64,000 bases of DNA from Anthoceros angustus (GCA_010909165.1 VJWM01000240.1:62001-126000); one strand, 5' to 3'; counted from the stretch's first letter, positions 32,375 to 43,850 are shown. Numbers and translations are program-made. The notes: generated by a model not told the origin, from the sequence alone.

Positions 32375-33193
32375 CTACAGCTTTCTGGAGTAGCCGGAAC
32401 CCCTGCAATTTTTGCAGAGAATGAGACCTGCGAGTTGTGAACAAGCATGGTTAAAACTGCTAGGCTTCTAATGCAAAGCTCCTCATTGTGGAGTCACTAC
32501 AACGCTATACGAGACCACGTACCGGCACCCTTACACACTCGGCAGTCGCCAAGTCCTGTTTCTGTTCTCATTTTCCCGTCTTCGCAGAACACACACTTTG
32601 TGCCACCTGCTCACCCATACGAAATGGTCAGTCTGGGGCTGTTACAAAACGGAATAAGTTGGATTCAAGTGTTCCATTCTCACCGTTTCCTCCACACCTT
32701 TCGCAAGATATCGGCTCACCCTGCACAAACCATTTCCAACAACGATGTGTTGGCTGCTTCTTCAAGAACGCAGACACTCCAATGCCGCTCAATTCTTCAG
32801 TGCCGCAGGTAACACTCTCACCTTGAGTCCGAAGTAGAGCGAGGCAGATGTGGCGGCCAACACACTGGCACTGAGGATGATGGTCTGGACATCTGGAGGA
32901 TCAATGTCCAGGAGCAAAATCCCTGACAGACATCCATCCACTGCTCCACAGACCGCGCTTGAGGCGCGTTTCCGGCGCGGCTTCCCCCCGGAAGACAAGG
33001 TGAAGGCATCCCGGGAGAGAGCCAGATGAAGGAGATGGCAATGCCGGAGACCTAAGCAGAGCGGCACAGCGTCCCTGAGGAGGATAGCGCAGAAAGATGA
33101 AGGTGGCGATGGATGCTGCAAAGTAGGCGACGGCAGACTCGGTGATTTGCAAGAGCTACACCCTGCCAGCTCCCGTGAGCCTGCGCTGATCAT
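32375..33193 (-). CDS. DnaJ-type cysteine-rich zinc-finger protein, probably plastid (four exons)
   Basis: Exons 33193-32822, 32720-32684, 32606-32523 and 32427-32375 join in phase to give 181 residues. None but the first forms a visible open frame, so the model rests on splice signals and protein conservation. The N-terminal region is Ser/Pro/Leu-rich like a transit peptide, followed by a hydrophobic segment ([21 protein letters not shown]). Exons 2-4 assemble paired CxxC zinc motifs: [34 protein letters not shown] and [11 protein letters not shown], ending in YSRKL. This is the zinc-binding part of DnaJ without a J domain, a class found in plant chloroplast assembly factors. Its specific role is unknown. 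It is convergent with the Ser/Arg-rich gene. Confidence 0.85.
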
Positions 33194-34021
33194 CTTCCCT
33201 TTACAGAAACTCCACGCCGCCCCGGTCTACTTCGCGTCAGATTCAAGCATTCTGGCCCGCAGCTTTCTTTCACGACCGGATTCAAAGGAATGCTGCGCTG
33301 CCAAAGTGTGACCGGGGATTCGCAGTGGCCGCCACAGGACGATAGCCAACAGATCCACATTATCTCCTCCTTTGCTATCGAATCACCTTATGCTAACTGC
33401 CGGCAGAGAATCCCGCTTTCACTCAAATTCTGTTTCAAAACTTCATAAATTCATGGTTATAGCGCACATAGGTTGTTTATATCCCCACACGTTACAAGGG
33501 GAATTTAGGTCTCTTCACTGTGGAGACAAGCGCTCCAGCTCCCAGCTACGAAGCCACAGATGTTCTCACCAGTGTTGGGGTGCTGGATCCTGACACTGCT
33601 GAAGTGGAAGTGAAAGTGGAAGAGCTGGGCTCCAAATTTCTCTTCTGCACCTGGGCCAATTTCCGATCCTGCATGCCTCGCCTGCCAGGTTCAGGCTTGC
33701 CCGGAGAGCTGGGCTTGGAATGGGAGGCAACCATGACCAATCACCATATCCAAGCAAAGGAGCTGCCCATCAGCCCACGCTGGGTTAATCACGCTGTTTA
33801 ACGTCAGGACCTCGCAACGAAGCCGGCATAGGGGGAGCGACTCTGGCTGGTGCAAGGGCTTGCGGTGCCCAAGGAAGTGCGATGACGAGGCGCGATTGTT
33901 GGACGGTGTGAGAATTGTTGCCACAGCCACGGAAACTGATCCCGAAATTCGCGAGGGATATTGATCTCGCCTGGGCCAGATACGGCAGATTGCTTGCAAG
34001 GTTCTGGTAGCTGCGAGAGGG
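33194..34021. other. Intergenic region with a dispersed repeat copy
   Basis: The stretch 33670-33800 contains 'gccaggttcaggctt' and an adjoining 'gctgggttaatcacgctg', and related sequence recurs near 36340-36560 and 38335-38470. Read on the minus strand it gives broken peptides such as NPAWADGQLLCLDM and PFQAQLSGQA, suggesting decayed copies of one unidentified coding segment. MED6 upstream sequence occupies the last part. Confidence 0.45.
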
Positions 34022-35200
34022 ATGGCCATGGCAGACGGGGGGCCTCCTGGCACGGACATGACCAGCATCAGTTTTCGAGACCAGATGTGGTTGAAGAGTT
34101 TTCCTTTGGACCGGGGCCTCGTGTTCGATTACTTCGCACTCTCGCCCTTCTACGACCGGTCGTGCAACAACGAGCAGCTCCGGATGCGCGGCATCCACCC
34201 TCTTGATATGGCCAATCTCCAGTGAGTATGGTGTTGTAGGGTTGTCGAGCACGCTGGTCAGTAAGCTTGAAGTGCTCAGACAGAAGTTTGGGGTTGTTGG
34301 TTCTCCAGGAAGATGTTAGGGCTGGAGTATATTCTGCTTGAAGCTCAGGAGCCCAACCTGTTTGTGATTCGGAAGCAGAAGAGAGATGGGGTTGAGAAGA
34401 CGACGCCACTTGCTGCATACTACATCTTGGACGGGTCCATATACCAAGCCCCTCAGCTGCAGAACGTCTTGGGCTCCCGAGTGGTGAGTAGTAGTTTGTT
34501 TGCAGGTGATGAGCGCCGCAGGTTTGGGTGTTTAATTTTGGTTCTTTGCTGTTGAGGGGAGATCGATGGAACAATTTCTTTCTGTTATTACTTTGTTCGT
34601 CATCTGAAAGGGATGCCTTTGCAGGCCCGAGCGCTCTATCATATAAACAAGGCCTACAGGATAGCTGCTTCCAAGCTTGAGAAGGTTGGGTATGGTGAGT
34701 TACGTGCTACACCTGGTTTCTGGTGCTTTCCAGCTTGCAATTGGTTCGTGGCACACCTGCCCTGTCAGGATGGCGGGATCATGTCAGAGTCATTGGTGAC
34801 ACAGTTTTGTGGGTTACGGGTACTGCCCCGCAGATGTCAAAAGCACCGATGCAAAGCAGGATCTCAAAAGTGGAGAAGATGAGGCCAAGGTAGATGTGAA
34901 AGAGGTTCTCAGAATCGATCAGATCCTTACAACGGTCTTGCGTAAGGTTCGGTACCTACTTGATGTATACCATTTTCTGTTGCTTGTGTATGCTGGCGGG
35001 GAAAACGACTGAATGGAAATGACTTGTCTATTGGAATCCAGCTGCCACCTGCACCCCCACCACCACCCATCCCAGCAAACGTTGGAGCTCCAACCCTCGC
35101 AGTTGATGGTACAAATCCGCTGGAACAGGTCGACCCTGTAACTGGAAAGCGGTCTGCGATTCCTCTGGCAAGTGCTGCCAAGCGACTGAAGGACCAGTGA
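34022..35200 (+). CDS. MED6: Mediator complex head subunit MED6 (five exons)
   Basis: Exons 34022-34221, 34309-34483, 34625-34694, 34834-34946 and 35042-35200 join in phase to give 238 residues (Arabidopsis MED6 is about 250). The first exon holds [37 protein letters not shown]. The second supplies the signature [20 protein letters not shown] and [16 protein letters not shown]. Then come [17 protein letters not shown] and the region [17 protein letters not shown] with a Pro-rich [11 protein letters not shown] and a basic tail (AAKRLKDQ). MED6 is part of the Mediator head module that bridges transcription factors and RNA polymerase II. Introns are 87-141 bp with GT-AG ends. An alternative ATG two codons downstream (34028) cannot be excluded. 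Confidence 0.95.
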
Positions 35201-35279
35201 CAGTAAACTTCCAGTCATGTATGAATAGTACATAAACAAAAATTCTAAATGGTCTTCTAGGCTCACGACATTTTGCTTC

Positions 35280-35962
35280 ATGTCCACCAGTGCAAAGTGC
35301 CCACCACGTCATGCAGCTGCTGCGCCTATCGCCCGAGTCCTTGCTGTGCATATCCGGCGACTGGGGCATTCCATGTCTCCACATTCCTCGTGGCCAATCT
35401 GTCAAAAATCTGGCATACATCTTCCAGGCGTTCAGCACTTTCTCCATATCATGTCGACACTCCAAGCCTGTGACCACCGACACGGTATCAGGCAGTCCTT
35501 GCTTGACAGCCAGTAAATGCAGCTGCCTGCCCTTCTGGAGGGTACATGCCCAGGCCTTGAGAAGGCAAGCCAAAGTGACAGGATAGACAAACAAGCCCCG
35601 CCTGCTCCACCTGTCCATATACAACGAGCATATCATGTACGAGCCCTTGCTGGGAACACCCAACAATCAGCACCGTCATGTCACCATATCCGTTGTGGCC
35701 AAGCTGTTAAATCCCTTTTGCAAGGATCTTTCAGTTCGCGACCTTCTGCATACAAGTCCGCCAAGTAGTTGCCAACAAACGAAGTCAGGAGGAATGCCAC
35801 TCTGCACCACATTACAGAGCGCTTTTCTGCCAGATTCCAAGTTGGGGGCAAACGCACAAGCTTGAAGGGCAGCAACAAAGACGTGTGCATCAGCCTTCAC
35901 TCCTGACCTACGCATCTCATGCTGGAGTTATATGGCCCCATTGGGTCTCCCATGAATGGGAA
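35280..35962 (-). pseudogene. PPR protein pseudogene (PLS class)
   Basis: Reading leftward, successive frames give typical pentatricopeptide repeat text broken by frameshifts and stops: PNGAI then a stop, HEMRRSGVKADAHVFVAALQ, FAPNLESGRK, VVQSGIPPDF, VLIVGCSQQGL, KGRQLHLLAVKQGLPD, VSVVTGLE, EKVLNAWKM. Plant PLS-type PPR proteins bind organelle RNAs, but this copy cannot make a protein. Its start coincides with a palindrome, and a short piece of the same repeat continues on the other strand. Confidence 0.8.
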
Positions 35963-35995
35963 ACCCAACGAGGCCATACAACTCTACCATGAGAT
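35914..35995. repeat. 82-bp palindrome built from a PPR repeat
   Basis: Arms 35914-35946 and 35963-35995 are reverse complements at about 27 of 33 positions, around a 16-bp centre that is itself palindromic (cccat gaa tggg). Both arms encode the same PPR motif in opposite directions (GRPNGAI..L.HEM on the minus strand, GKPNEAIQLYHE on the plus strand), so this is a head-to-head inverted duplication. Confidence 0.85.
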
Positions 35996-36591
35996 TATGG
36001 CCAATGCCTATGCAGAGATGATGGAAAATCACATGAAGGAATGTGGTTTGCGCACCCTGGTGAACACACCCGTGGCCTCCTGCAGACTACCTCGACATGC
36101 ATACATGCCCAAGATATGGTTCTCAAGTATGCATTCTAGTCGTGCCCAAGTTTGACAGTGAGATCATGAACTCGTCGCCCCACAAGACATATCCTTCTTA
36201 CCTGTACACAGTTTCAGCACAGTGCAAAACAGAGACTGAGAAGTAGCAGAGTCCGACAGCGCCAAAGATTCCAACGGCCTCAGAAAGCTTCGCCTGCTCT
36301 GGCATGCTCACAGTTACAGCCCTAACAGCGCCCATTTTCCAACCTCCACGCCTGGGAGGTTCAGGCAGGCTTATCCGGACAGCTGGACTCGAAAGGAGAG
36401 GCACCAATACCCATCTGAATATCCAAGGAAACGTCCTGCTCATCAACCCAAGCTGGCTTGAAGATGTTGTTGAACCACAGCACCTCGCCGGACCCCTTTC
36501 ACAATGCTGCACCTGGAGTCCATTCCGATCCTGCACGCCTGCCAGGTTCAGGCTTATCTGGTTTCACTCGTCAGATCCCTGAACATTTCCG
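35996..36591. other. Decayed sequence between PPR and NC2-beta relics
   Basis: Plus-strand text after the palindrome has no clear PPR continuation. Positions 36345-36480 and 36535-36560 carry the dispersed repeat also found near 33680 and 38340 ('aggttcaggc', 'caaggaaacg', 'catcaacccaagctgg'). No intact gene is seen. Confidence 0.4.
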
Positions 36592-37474
36592 TCACTCTGG
36601 TTGTAGTGGAGCAGCTCCTCCACAATTCAATCGTGCCCTAGCCTCTGCAAACAAGCGCTGCTGCGCTGCTGCGCTGCCAAAGCTTCTTCTTCTGTCATAC
36701 CACCTACACACCCATCCTTGGCCCATCTTGCCCTAGATTTTGGGGAATCCTGAAAGCAATTACTGTAGACATTACAGATTTTTCATTCCTTTCCCATCAA
36801 AAAAACTATCACTTTCCTCAAGCAACATGGCATAAACTGGGAAGAAACACGATGCGCACCAGGGCTTCAGTCCTGTGCTGGTGGTACGCCATCTGAACCT
36901 CCTGGATGTACTCCCCGAATCCTAGTTCCTACAAGCCCAACAGTCACGCCATGTTGTTGCCAATCGAGATAAGCACTTCAACCACAATTTGCCTGCAGAC
37001 GCTGCTGATCCTACCTCAAGGCCCTTCACCACATGCCCCGGAGCTATGGTCCTCTTCTCTTCTCGGTTGCCTATCTCATTAGACTCGGAAGACACCAAGT
37101 TGATGAACTCTGGGAAGGAAAGAGCAAAACCAGCGTGTGGCTTGACTTAGGGGACGCGGAACACAAGAGAGACAGCACTCACTGACAGCAAGAATGGAGC
37201 ACAGGGAAGGATTAATTTGACAGAAAGAAGGGCTTTGCCAACAAAACGTAGGGAATGACGATTCTGCCTGCGCAGCACTCCACTAGTAGTTCTTGCGCAT
37301 CCTTGGCAACGCGCATGTCGGGCGGCAACATCTCTTAGATAACTCTTGTCATTGCTGCTGGTAGACAAACACTACTGTGAGAGAGATTGTAAAACCCCAA
37401 CAGCGAATGCACATAATGAACTTACCCCTCGGAAGAGACACCTCCTCCTTGAGCTTTGCAGCGGCTGCCTCCAT
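36592..37474 (-). pseudogene. NC2-beta (Dr1) transcription repressor, decayed
   Basis: Five exon-like blocks are recognisable: 37474-37425 (MEAAAAKLKEEVSLPR), 37354-37268, 37109-37015, 36928-36860 and 36749-36592. Together they follow the histone-fold subunit NC2-beta/Dr1: MLPPDMRVAKDAQELLVECC, EFINLVSSESNE, EKRTIAPGHVVKGLE, LGFGEYIQEVQMAYHQHR and MTEEEALAAQQR. NC2-beta pairs with NC2-alpha to repress TBP-dependent transcription. Disabling changes are a TAA stop inside exon 2 just before EMLPPD (family VIKEMLPP), a GC instead of GT at the exon 2 donor, and an extra 8-bp 'agcagcgc' copy causing a frameshift near the C-terminus. Introns are retained, so this is a duplicated rather than a processed pseudogene, or a lineage-specific loss. 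Confidence 0.85.
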
Positions 37475-37840
37475 TGTCGCAATGCTTCTCTACCAACAGT
37501 CCTCACCAGCACGGCAGGGAGCAGCTCCAGTAGGTGCTTTGTTCTTCTACAATGTTTCCAACAGCCCTCAGAACTCGGCGATCTCGTGGTGGGCACCTGG
37601 TAATTCATCGTACACAAACACTATTACATCCTAGTATGTACCTAAATAGAATGGGGAGGCTTTTAGTCCTGGTGATTCCCTACACTAGTCCTTGAATTTC
37701 TTGACGTTTTTATCATCTTACCTTTTTATGTTTAATAAAGTATTATTTTTAATTTAGTCCTTGGTGATACGATGTACCTAAAACCATACTTCAAGCTAAA
37801 ACTCTTAGTGGATCTTTTGATGTATGCTTTGAAATATTAA
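37475..37840. other. Flank between NC2-beta relic and MITE
   Basis: Upstream region of the NC2-beta relic, becoming AT-rich after 37640. No gene or known site is seen. Confidence 0.4.
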
Positions 37841-38187
37841 TACCGTACCCCGAGGGGTGGTTCAACAGGATAATGCCAGAATAATTATTTTTTGAAAAAA
37901 TAAGGTTCAATATAAATATTTTTTTCAAATTCTCACCATTCATGAAAAATAATTTTAGCAAATTTTAATATTTATTAAAATACATAGGTATATATATAAC
38001 TAATAGATATGTATAGACCTCCCCTAAATAGGCCCAAATTTTTCACACAAACCCTAGTTTCCTTGTTTTCGGCATCTTAAACTCATAAATTTTTACATAT
38101 TCATCATTTTAAGTATAATAATTTCTGAATTTTCAACTTTTACCAATTTTAATTAATTAACGTCGAATCACCCCTCGGGGTACGGTA
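37841..38187 (+). mobile_element. MITE copy 2, well-preserved terminal inverted repeats
   Basis: About 347 bp including the TA flanks. Left end TACCGTACCCCGAGGGGTGG; right end, on the other strand, TACCGTACCCCGAGGGGTGA. The ends themselves contain the palindrome CCCCGAGGGG. The AT-rich interior matches 20541-20889 in reverse orientation. Its better-preserved ends suggest it is the younger copy. It is non-coding. Confidence 0.88.
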
Positions 38188-41090
38188 TGAAGTTTTTGAA
38201 TTCCCTGAAAAGCAAACCGTTCTCACTTAAACTTTTTCCCCAAAGTGGAAGTGCGGGGCTCTTTAGGTTGTTGCATTTTTCCAAAAATGTTGAACTCCTT
38301 TGACTTTTGTATCGGAACCATTAACGATAATGCATGTCTACCAGGTTCAGGCCTACCTGAGAGCTCAACTTGGAAGGAGGGCATTGCATATCCAAGGAAA
38401 CGAGTTGGTAATCAATCCAAGCTGATTGACACATGTTGTTCAACTACAGGATCTTGCCACACCCCTTACTTACACTGGAAGTTAGGCGAACATGAGCTCT
38501 TTTTAGCTTGCCTGTTGTTCCACCACATGGTAGGGTTTAGAAAACATTGTTACCACAATTCCTCCTCCTCCTAGCGATGACATGGCAACCTAAATTTTAA
38601 AATCTTAGGCACCACCGTTTGCTCTAGGCCACCTACATGACAAAGAGCCAAATACGATATATTGCAAGTGCACGGAATGCAATGCGTAAGGAGTGTGTAA
38701 TTGAAATGCACAAAGCAATGATTGTAAGTTTCTAATCATGTACAGAAAAGAACAATAACACGTTATACAAAGTCGACTAGGTTACTTGCACGTATTTTGT
38801 AAGATATCCGTCTTTTACATGATCGTGTTGCCTAAAGGGTTGCATAATTTCTGTCATTTCAATTATAATATAATTATTCATATATAGTAAAATTTTCTAT
38901 TATTTTAAAATAAAATATTTAAAACTCAATAATAGTCTATTGTGCAATGTTGTTCAATTTGATTCAAAAGAATGCAACAGCGGAAATGTGCCAAAAGCTG
39001 GTCACCAGAATTCTATTTAAAATGACTAGAACTAAAAAAAGACTACTAATACAAGGCTCTCCTATAACAAATGCACGATGAAAATGTTTGAACCTAAGAA
39101 CAATCTTTAGTATAATCAAATTGATTTACACTAAAAAGGGGAATACAACACTTAATTGGAAGAGGAGAGATCGGTGAGCCCACTATTATAGGACATCATA
39201 GGGATACCCTTGGGGTGAAAGTAAACATGATCAACTAAGCTCAAAACGTTACCTATAACGCCTATGATATCATCACTTGGAAAATTGAATGGACTACATA
39301 CCACCAAGATTGTTGAGGCCAATGATTTTTAAGGATGCATCCACCAAGGATGTCAACCTCATCTTTGGGAATGCCTCTACAAGTGCCATTTGGAGGGCAA
39401 TTGTGTAGGCTTTGTGTACTGGTACACATAATTCTATGTTTAATCCGCCTCCCTTAGGCCTCCTCCTCCCCAGCATTTCCACGCCACATGCACTAGGCGC
39501 AATCCATTATCCAAAAGCACTAAGGGTCAGGGGTGCGTCTTTGGTAGAGCATGATTTGGCACATTATGATACTTAGCTCAGGGTCTTACTAGAAAAGTAA
39601 ACATTTCAAGTCTGTTATTAGTTAAGGTTCAACAATATACGTACTTTCAAATTGGGAGATGCAGTTCATGGATAAATTAACCAAATTGATTGATAATGGT
39701 ACAATTACAAGAATATTGAAGAAAGAAGGAGTTTTTGAGAGAAGCCGCCCCCTTAATTCGCATTGTAAATTAGGGCCGCAGTAAGAAAAATTTCAAGCCA
39801 CATTTAAACAAAATAAAATAAAATGTCAACCTTTATTTTTTTCTCTTTTTCACTCATCCTGGGACGTTCTATCGGCTATGCAAGTGTAGTAGAAGATTTT
39901 CAGAGTATTAATAGGCAGGTGCAATTCATGAAGAGGAGCACGAATACACCAATCAAAGGACTTTAAAAATATTTTCCACGATAGTGATGGAAAGTGTTGC
40001 TCCACATATTCTTATAGCTGTTGCTTCTCCTTAACTATTTCAAGGGCATTGGAATGTGGTTGCGCACAAACTCTTCATTGGGGGTGATGGTTTTGTCTTT
40101 TCAGATCCAGACATGGATCTTTGTCCTCTCCCTTTAAATAACTCCACTATGCAACCCACCACCACCTAGTGCGTGGGGACCCAGGAGCCAGGAAACTATA
40201 GAACTTAGCAAGTAAAATCAAAGGAGATAAATGCTTGAATTCGACGTAGTCAATTGCTTTTAATATGCTTGAATTGTTTGAATCCAAACTGGGTGGGTGT
40301 GTTCATGGCGCGGCCTAACTATTGGAAGATCGGTTGACTATTAGTATAGTTGTGCGAATTTTCTATTTGATATCAACGAAAAAAAAAACCTTATGGAAAA
40401 TGAACTTTATGTCGATTGTCTAATTGGTAGTTGGTCAAATTAGAGTTAAGTGATCGGAATTTCTAATTTTGTTCTAAAATTCATTTGGTACTTTGGATTA
40501 CCTTAACTTGAAGTAGGGGAATTTCATTTGTATTCCCGGCCCCGCCGAAACCACAAGCAACAAATATATCATGCGCAAATGAGTCTAATGTGAAAACTTG
40601 ATCTTAATTTACAGAAAATACATCACTTTCTACTCGACGAGCCAAAAATGGTAAACAGCAGATCCAGCTCAACATCACTCCCATGACCTTAACATGCTCA
40701 ACCAAAAGTGCAAGATGTTAGACATGACCCCTGTTCGGCCAGTTGAGATGCTACTCTCCTCCCATTCCCGCTAGGAAGGTCGTGCTTTCTTTGGTTTTTC
40801 CTTGGTGATTTGTGTTTTGTGGCTTGGCTTTTGCATCTATGTTGGGCTATACAAAGAGTATAAAATTAGTCTTTTACTTATTAAAAATTAGTTATGTTTC
40901 CAATTCCCATATAAAATCCCGTGCTTTCTTTGGTTTCTGCTGATGGGTTATGTTTTGTGGCTTGGCTTTTGCTTTGGTGAACTGAAAAAATAATTTAAGG
41001 TTAGTTAAAAATTAATTATATTTTCTTTTGATGTATTTAATTTTTTGAATAATACATATTAATTCTTTCCGTATAAATTCATACTCTCAC
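38188..41090. other. Long AT-rich gene-poor stretch
   Basis: Positions 38335-38470 repeat part of the 36345-36480 segment ('atccaaggaaacg', 'caagctga'). A minus-strand frame of 62 residues at 39294-39482 (RRRPKGGGLNIELCVPVHKAY) is unrecognised and probably a scrap. At about 40760-40980 the phrase 'gtgctttctttggttt' and neighbours occur twice. The rest shows nothing I can support as a gene. Confidence 0.45.
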
Positions 41091-41091
41091 G

Positions 41092-43850
41092 TGCATGCAA
41101 ATTTTGATGTGGCAGTCCGGCGATCGGAGCGAGACGCCGCCCAAGGTGCAGGAGGGCACTAGCAGCAATCGCACCCGGAGCCGGTGCTTTACCCTACTAG
41201 AAGGGGGAAGCGAGTCAGCTCCTGAACTACGTCCCCCCCATCGGACCCCAAACGCCGGAGGGCGGAGAAGGAGTTGGCCGCGAAATGGGCCAAGGAGGTT
41301 GAGGGTCCGGTACCGGATGGGCAGGACCTAGGACTCTTGATTGAGGCCGGAGTGCTCGATCTCGACCAGCTCTAGCGGACAATTTGGTAGTCCTTAGTCG
41401 GACGGGGGATGCCTGCACCCTCGACGAGATTTGAGGGAGCTTCGTCGACCATCGCGGTGGAGCTTCCTTAACGGCCTCCCGAGATGCCGCCCAAGCCCGG
41501 TTGGTAAGATTAGGGGATGAGACGGCCCGGCGAGCAGAAGAACATGCCCGACTGTTGAAGCACCACTGGAGACGGGAATACCGGGCCCTACGGGCCCACG
41601 TAGAAGAAGCCATCCAACAGGTGGACTCAGATTTCGCCTATTACCACGCGGAGCTCTTGAAGGCCGTGAGCGTGGTGCACCAGTCGGCTGAAATGATAGG
41701 GCTCCCAGAAGAGTCGGAGGGAGCCGGAAGAGAAGAAGGGTTGGAGGAGAATGCGACAACAGGGAGCCTAGGTGCCCTGTTTGGAGATGAGAGCAGCAGC
41801 GAGGCGGAACCCTCGGCGGAAGGAGTGAGGGTGGTGAACCCCTAGTGGACCAAAAGGTATGCTCTCGGACTCGGCATCCGGGTTGGGGGCATAGAAGGGA
41901 GTGGTCCGTAAGAGAGGGCGGACCGAGAATGGACCAATGGTGGGGGTGTTGAGGTCCGGCCTCGGAGTTGAGGATGAACTCGGAGGTCGGCCTCGGAGTT
42001 GAGGACAAACCCAGGTCCGGCCTCGGAGTTGAGGATGGACCTAGAGGTCCGCCTTGAGTTCGAGCCGAATCTAGAGGTCCGGCCTCCGAGTCACGAGGGG
42101 ATCCATTGGTGCCCCAAGAGCAGGCCCAATAGCCTGGCGAAAGGACTTGATCCCTTTCTAGAGACGGACCGGGGTGGGGACCCCAAGGTGGACTCGGTTC
42201 GCCTATTACCACGCTGAGCTCTTGAAGGCCGTGGCGTGGTGCAGTCGGTGAAATGATAGGGCTCCCGGAAGAGTCGGAGGGAGCCGGAAGAGAAGAAGGG
42301 TTGGAGGAGAATGCGACAGGAGCCTAGGTGCCTGTTTGGAGATGAGAGCAGCGGCGGAACCCTCGGCGGAAGGAGTGGCCGGTGGTGAACCCCTAGTGGA
42401 CCAAAAGGTATGCTCTCGGACTCGGCATCCGGGTTGGGGGCATAGAAGGGAGTGGTCCGTAAGAGAGGGCGGACCGAGAATGGACCAATGGTGGGGGTGT
42501 TGAGGTCCGGCCTCGGAGTTGAGGATGAACTCGGAGGTCGGCCTCGGAGTTGAGGACAAACCCAGGTCCGGCCTCGGAGTTGAGGATGGACCTAGAGGTC
42601 CGCCTTGAGTTCGAGCCGAATCTAGAGGTCCGGCCTCCGAGTCACGAGGGGATCCATTGGTGCCCCAAGAGCAGGCCCAATAGCCTGGCGAAAGGACTTG
42701 ATCCCTTTCTAGAGACGGACCGGGGTGGGGACCCCAAGGTGGACTCGGTTCGCCTATTACCACGCTGAGCTCTTGAAGGCCGTGGCGTGGTGCAGTCGGT
42801 GAAATGATAGGGCTCCCGGAAGAGTCGGAGGGAGCCGGAAGAGAAGAAGGGTTGGAGGAGAATGCGACAGGAGCCTAGGTGCCTGTTTGGAGATGAGAGC
42901 AGCGGCGGAACCCTCGGCGGAAGGGAGTGGCCGGGTGGTGAACCCCTAGTGGACCAAAAGGTATGCTCTCGGACTCGGCATCCGGGTTGGGGGCATAGAA
43001 GGGAGTGGTCCGTGATCGGGCGAGGCGGGGCGGAGAATGGACCAATGGTGGGGGTGTTGAGGTCGGCCTCCCGGAGTTGAGGATGAACTCAGAGGTCTCG
43101 CCTCCGGAGTTGAGGACAAACCCAGAGGTCCGGCCTCCGGAGTTGAGGATGGACCTAGAGGTCCGGCCTTCGGAGTTCAGGCCGAATCTAGAGGTCCGGC
43201 CTCCGGAGTCACGAGGGGATCCATTGGTGCCCCAAGAACAGGCCCAATAGCCTCAGGGCGAAAGGACTTCAGTCCCTTTCTAGGACAGACCAGGGGGTGG
43301 GGGACCCACCGGGGTGCAGGGGGGCAATGCTGAAACTCCGGTGCACTTGTCAGCAGAGCTAGAAGAAAACCTAGTGGTGATAACAATTGTCGGCACATCG
43401 GTTAGGAGGCCCAACCAGGTCGAGGGGCCAGGCCCTTGCAGGGAATATTAATGTAGGGATCAAGGATAATCAGTGCGCCTCGGGCGCCGGGTTGGGGATT
43501 AGGCTATCAAGCGCGGGGTTAGCCGAGTCAACAACCTACCATCGTGAGCGTGGCGGCCACGCATAAGGGATCCGTCGTCCCTCGCACGTATATAAGTAGC
43601 TGGCAATAGGGCCATTCTTTGGGGATGTAATAAAGGCACTACCTTAGAGGCAGTATAAGAGGGGGGTTGCCGCCCCCATGAGGTGATTTTCCTTTTGAGG
43701 TTGATACCGTGTTGTGTATTCTGACTCTTGTGAGCCAAATGCTAATGCGAGGCCCGAGTCACCGAGTGGGTGGACTACTCCGGAGAGGTCTATCCAGGTT
43801 CTGGTGACAAACCCCCTAACGCGTGGAGGTGATTGCAGGTGCTGAGGAAC
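41092..43850 (+). mobile_element. Retroelement remnant A with tandemly triplicated body
   Basis: The unit begins with 'catgcaaattttgatgtggc', as does unit B at 44033. The broken frames from 41255 on read KELAAKWAKEVEGP-like gag text (only approximate because of frameshifts), then a 114-residue open piece at 41501-41845 with DETARRAEEHARLLKHHWRR, EEAIQQVDSDFAYYHAELLK and an acidic tail. The body beginning 'cgcctattaccacgc' is present three times (41636, 42198 and 42749; period about 550-560 bp). It ends in an LTR-like block (43450-43830). No RT or integrase is visible. Confidence 0.6.
43450..43830 (+). mobile_element. LTR-like block A
   Basis: Contains a TATA box (cgtatataagtagc, about 43586), an AATAAA polyadenylation signal (about 43629) and downstream 'ccgcccccatgaggtgattt'. 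A central stretch of more than 200 bp appears identical to 45355-45555. This promoter-plus-poly(A) arrangement is typical of LTRs. The element boundaries are not resolved. Confidence 0.6.

Noticed and set aside
36860-37109. First reading of this segment as an NF-YB histone-fold gene
   Set aside because: The peptides EFINLVSSESNE, EKRTIAPGHV and LGFGEYIQEV follow NC2-beta more closely than NF-YB, and the preceding exon (MLPPDMRVAKDAQELLVECC) fits NC2-beta.
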